From the NCBI GenBank assembly GCA_021613535.1, contig CP075495.1:9300001-9364000 (forward strand): 64,000 nt of DNA, given 5' to 3'. The stretch is from Adineta vaga. Lineage: Eukaryota; Rotifera. Within the stretch, counting starts at the first letter, position 1; each line of letters begins with the position of its first letter. Below are positions 59,919-64,000 of the stretch, piece by piece. A model generated the notes under the pieces. It was not told where the DNA came from. It saw only the letters and a program-made list of their open reading frames with translations, and did not search any database. The position numbers and the translations under genes were made by a program.

Positions 59919-60514
59919 ACGAAATCTATCATTATTTCAGAAACTTGAACACTTACTCAAGATAATGATAAACATTTTCATGAAGGAAGCACAATGTTTA
60001 ATTGTCTTTTGATAGTTTTTGTTTAGCATTATGATTACAAAAAGATGTATTTCAGTAAATTTAAAGAACACGATGGACTATTTTAAATATCATCCTTTTC
60101 CCATCAAATAAGAGAAGCACAATTTTTCTATGCGTATTGTACAGTTGAAATTAGATAAAAAAAAACCAAACTTGTGATTATATTGTACGATCAGAATATG
60201 AATGTAATACAAAATAATTGATAAAAATTATACGCCCTGTCAAACAAGATTTGACAGAAAAACAAATGTTATATCATACAATACCTGCGTATACTTTGGT
60301 GTCTGTCGAGAACGAGAAAGGTTATCGTTTCACATGTTTATGTTTAGATATCGTTCTACTCGATTGATTCTTCGAACGCATTCTCAGCGTACTTTTCGTT
60401 TGCCGAATGTATCCAATATAATTATCGCATTCTTCTTTTTTTACTTCATTTTGTTTGGTTTCGAAACGGTAACACATAAATATTATTCGGAAATATACGA
60501 CGAAATAAAACAAA
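59919..60514. other. Intergenic and 5' UTR of the ABCG gene
   Basis: AT-rich spacer. Between 60334 and 60514 there is an upstream ATG frame (starting MFMFRYR) that runs through the presumed start ATG in another frame. It behaves as an overlapping uORF or marks an alternative N-terminus, see the ABCG entry. Confidence 0.4.
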
Positions 60515-63500
60515 ATGGTGAGAAAAGGATTAACAATCAAATCTTTTCTATGATATGAAATATGTTTTTATAATAGGCCTTGCAAACGAATGGTTACAAA
60601 CCCAATTTTCGAAATAATCAGATCCATTCGTTAGGTGATTATGTACGACGAAATGTATGATATATTTTCTTTTTTGTTCAATCGAAAAAAATTTTCACGT
60701 TTACTTTGTTCTATAGAATCTTATATGGCGTGAACAACATTATGCAAATGGACAACATGATCTAGAATGGCATCAATATTTACGACGACAAGCGGATCTA
60801 CCAATTGAACGTTCTGTTCCTTATGGTAAACGACGACGATCACGAGGACAAAAGCCAACCCAAGGAGCAATGATATCTGATGATGGAGATCTTGGAATTA
60901 GTAAAGTCGATTTTACTTCACCACCAGTTACTCTAACATGGCTTAATCTACAAGCAAAAGCACCACCGAAAGATAAAGGTCTAAAACGGACAATAACTAA
61001 AGCACTTTGTCCATCGAAAGAAGTTGGACAATCGAAAATGTTATTGAAGGGAGGTAAGTGATCGTAAAAAGACGAGAGTCTATGTTTTTTTTTGTACAAA
61101 ATTCAATATTTGATCTGATTTAGTAAATGGTATTGTCAAACCAGGACAATTACTTGCAATAATGGGCGCCAGTGGTGCGGGAAAAACAACATTATTGAAT
61201 ATTTTAACACAACGTCGACCTGGTAATTTGAAAGTAACTGGTGACATAAGGGTAAATGGAACAAATATGGGTCGAAATATTAATCGAGTATCAGGTTATG
61301 TTCAACAAGAAGAATTGTTCATACCATCAATGACAACACGAGAACATTTACATTTTCATGTAAGATTCAATGATCAATGACTTATTCTTTTCGTAATTAT
61401 TTTTGTTCTTTTATTTTAGGCAATGTTACGACTAAATCGTGATGTTTCAAAACAACAACGTGTTGGTCGTGTCGATGAATTACTTGAATTTGTAAGACAA
61501 AATCAAATAGTACTATTTGCTTATTTTACCTTTTTTTCATAGCTCAATTTAAAAAAAGTAGAAAAAACAGTCATTGGTGAACCCGGTCGTATAAAAGGTC
61601 TATCAGGTGGTGAAAAACGACGTTTATTATTTGCTTCTGAAGTATGATAACTATATTGATCGCATAGTATTCTATATTTTTTCTTCTGAAAATATAGGTT
61701 ATGACTGATCCACCATTATTGTTTGCTGATGAAGTAAATATTCTTTTTGTTAAAGATTTGATTCTAAATCTTTTGGTTTTATTTTTAGCCAACATCTGGC
61801 CTTGATGGAAGTATGGCATTTGTGATATGCGATGCAATGCGTAAATTATGTAATCAAGGAAAAACTATTGTTTGCACAATTCATCAACCGTCCAGTGAAA
61901 TTTTCGAACTATTCGATACGTAAGTTTATTTCATGTAATGTTTTTGTTGACTTTCGAAGAATTTGACTTTTTCAGACTGTATTTATTGGCCGAAGGTCGT
62001 GTTGCTTATTTTGGATCAAGAAAGAAAGCACAGAACTTTTTTAGTAGGTAAGTTAATGGTATTATATTTTTTTTATCGATATTTATATTAAAGAAGAACA
62101 ATCAGTATGATTAAATATCTCTATTTAGTTTGGGTTATGATGCACCAGGCAATTATAATTTATCTGATTTTTATATACAAACATTGGCAGTTTTACCTTT
62201 CGATAGAGAAGCATCACTTGAACGAGTTGAAGTAAGTCAAAATAGTCTTGAATTATACTCTTGATTTTTACATGTTGATGCTATTAGCATATCTGTGATG
62301 AATATGAAAAATCTCCACTCTATGCTCAATATGTTAGCGAAGCTGAACAATATCATGCGATTGATGATAATCAAACAAGTTCATCGGGTGGAATATTTAA
62401 TCGTTCATCTAAGTTTGTATTGACAAAAAACAGTGATCATAATTTTTGAACTGTATTCTATAGATTTAAAGTTGGCTTTTTTCGTCAACTTATCTGGTTA
62501 TTATGGCGTTCATCGATTGATACATTTCGTAATCCATTTGAATTACGTTTACGTTTAGTCATATCACTCATTCTTGGCGTCTTGGTCTTCTCTTCTTACG
62601 TTTAGAATATAACCAACAAGCATTTCAAAATGTATCAGCTATTATATTTATGTTAATCATTAATATTTCATTTTCAACTGTTCAAAAGAATGCTGATGTA
62701 ATATCTAATCAAAATTTAGTCTAATTAATTAGAAAATTCTCTCTTTTAGAGTATAAATCGGCAATTGACATTGTTTCTCAAAGAACATGATGATGGAATT
62801 TATCATACTGTAGCTTATTATGCTGCACGAATGGTTTTAGAATTACCAACAAATGCAGTCTCCATATTTATGTTAGGAACTATTGTGTATTGGATGGCAA
62901 ATTTATATGATAATGCTCGAAGATATTTTATTTTACAAGGTATTCTAATCTTATGTGGTTCAGTTTCAGTTTCTGTTGGTAAGTGTTATCAGATAGTTAC
63001 AAAAAAAAGTTTCTTTTCTGTTGCTTGTAGGAACTCTTATTGGAGTATTGATGCCCACTCCTGAAGCAGCTGGAGCATTAGTTGTGCCAGTTGTTCTTCC
63101 GTTACTGGTCTTTGCTGGATTTTTTATAAGTGCTAAGTATATTCGAATGAATGATTGATTCAAAAAAGTAATTATTCGACTTTTTCTCTTTTCTAGAACA
63201 ATACCTAATTGGTTGGTTTGGATCAAATATATATCATGGCTTTATTATTCGAATGAAATGGCTTTAGTTAATCAATGGGAAGATGTTACATCACTAGATT
63301 GTGATGTTTCAGCCAATAGTACATGTTTTAAAAATGGTACTGATGTTCTGAATTATTATGGTTTTAAACGAGTATGTTGAAATAAAAAAAAAACGTTCAT
63401 TATGTTCAGAATTTGGATTGTTTTGTATCGATATTTTAGAGTAATTACGATCGTAATTTGGGCTTACTTTTTGCTCTATTTGGTGTGGCTCAAACTTTAA

Positions 63501-63550
63501 GCTTTGTTATATTAGTATTACGAGCAAAATTTCAACGAACAGTTGGATAA
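60515..63550 (+). CDS. ABCG-family (White-like) half-transporter with one frame break
   Basis: Exons: 60515-60517, 60577-60654, 60717-61053, 61124-61359, 61420-61491, 61543-61641, 61698-61733, 61789-61919, 61976-62047, 62129-62231, 62288-62412, 62464-62697, 62750-62978, 63031-63136, 63197-63371, 63440-63550; about 715 residues, the White/Scarlet size. The nucleotide-binding domain comes first: Walker [10 protein letters not shown], signature LSGGEKRR, Walker B LLFADEPTSGLDG, H-loop IHQPSSEIF. Six membrane segments follow, with the ABCG-type [16 protein letters not shown] region and a Cys/Asn-glycosylation loop ([12 protein letters not shown]). This NBD-first order defines ABCG; such half-transporters dimerise to export lipids, pigment precursors or xenobiotics. 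One base is missing near 62582-62583 (GTC TT GGT), which puts a TAG at 62603-62605. The start codon appears to be the last three bases of exon 1 and is uncertain. Confidence 0.88.
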
Positions 63551-64000
63551 ATCGATACTTCATACAATGTACTTTGATGTTTTAATACGAATATAAATAT
63601 AACTATTTTTCTTTTATATTGTATAAAAATGTTTTTTTTTATGATTAGTTATATTATGATCACAATCTTTTGTAAAGATTGCTCTTTTTTATGCATGAAA
63701 AAAAGTATGTCTCATATTTTGATAATTCATACATCGTCTCAAGTCGCTCTCTCTCGTTTTTTTTTCTTCCGTTATTTTCATTTTTATGAATATCGAAAAT
63801 GTTTATATAAATGGATATACGCGTAAACGAATCAGTCTTCATCTTTCACGTAATATTCTTCTTTTTTCTGTCACATCGATTTGCATTATATCTTGCCTTG
63901 AGCTTGCCTATGTATGAAGAGAGTGATGATGATCATCATCATCTGACCGTTAGATATATCTCACTCATGACGAAGGAAAAAGTAAATGCAAGCTTATTAC
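63551..64000. other. Intergenic to window edge
   Basis: ABCG 3' UTR and T/AT-rich sequence; includes gatgatgatcatcatcatc near 63925-63943, a short near-palindrome. No coding frame. Confidence 0.4.

Noticed and set aside
60334-60558. MFMF... frame with a hydrophobic stretch as the ABCG N-terminus
   Set aside because: It leaves the phase needed for the next exon (joining gives a stop within 15 codons). Kept only as a possible uORF.
62578-62605. 27-nt GT-AG segment as a tiny intron in the ABCG gene
   Set aside because: Splicing it does not restore the downstream frame and would delete part of a membrane segment; a one-base deletion explains the data.
1-64000. CRISPR arrays, tRNA or rRNA genes, telomeric repeats
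   Set aside because: Looked for by eye; no regularly spaced repeats, no cloverleaf with matching arms, no rRNA-like GC-rich conserved blocks were found. A covariance-model scan (tRNAscan-SE/Infernal) would be decisive.

Overview
This is eukaryotic (metazoan) nuclear DNA, AT-rich, with compact genes, mostly 45-70 nt GT-AG introns, long intergenic stretches of simple sequence, and both single-exon and many-exon genes. The gene content (Roundabout receptor, adducin, UTX/KDM6, NR2C nuclear receptor, cyclin T, ABCG transporter, rhodopsin-type GPCRs) is animal. The short introns, intronless orphan GPCRs and RING+VWA proteins resemble what I recall of bdelloid rotifers (Adineta/Rotaria type). That is an inference, not a database match. 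I see no prokaryotic, organellar or viral genes, no CRISPR array and no convincing tRNA or rRNA.

Layout: 1-487 (+) 3' end of a GPCR; 534-2592 (-) RING/VWA protein; 3088-3933 (-) unknown type I membrane protein; 4845-5661 (+) secreted DsbA-like protein; 6448-10924 (-) Robo-like axon-guidance receptor; 10925-16665 gene-poor simple-sequence region with one notable hairpin; 16666-17377 (+) selenoprotein-P-like secreted protein without the redox motif; 18389-34220 (-) adducin. Adducin's 11.4-kb intron holds a complete same-strand gene (19944-29164) for a ~3,004-residue protein built of about 25 degenerate repeats that I cannot assign to any family. Then 35437-36525 (-) SET/MYND protein; 38325-38435 (+) possible membrane micropeptide; 38447-40341 (-) KLHDC10-type kelch protein; 41281-41541 (-) Harbinger transposase relic; 41915-43926 (-) cyclin T/K; 44224-50167 (+) UTX/KDM6; 51795-55490 (+) NR2C (TR2/TR4)-type nuclear receptor; 56941-57939 (+) intronless GPCR; 59050-59707 (+) single-pass membrane protein; 60515-63550 (+) ABCG half-transporter.

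How the genes relate: this is not an operon-type region. The clearest functional pairing is cyclin T (elongation kinase cyclin) head-to-head with UTX (H3K27 demethylase family) across 297 bp, followed by a nuclear receptor on the UTX strand. The UTX copy lacks the second iron-binding histidine (Tyr instead) and a cosubstrate-contacting threonine (Ala instead), so it is probably a pseudo-demethylase. Robo and adducin are both membrane/cytoskeleton genes, but I see no sign of linked regulation.

Quality note: robo (one certain, one likely), ABCG (certain) and perhaps UTX show single-base frame breaks that an extra or missing base in a short A or T run would repair, in otherwise well-conserved frames. 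Read or assembly error is the simplest explanation. Exon boundaries were hand-derived from GT-AG sites, checked for phase and matched to family alignments from memory; transcript evidence was not available.
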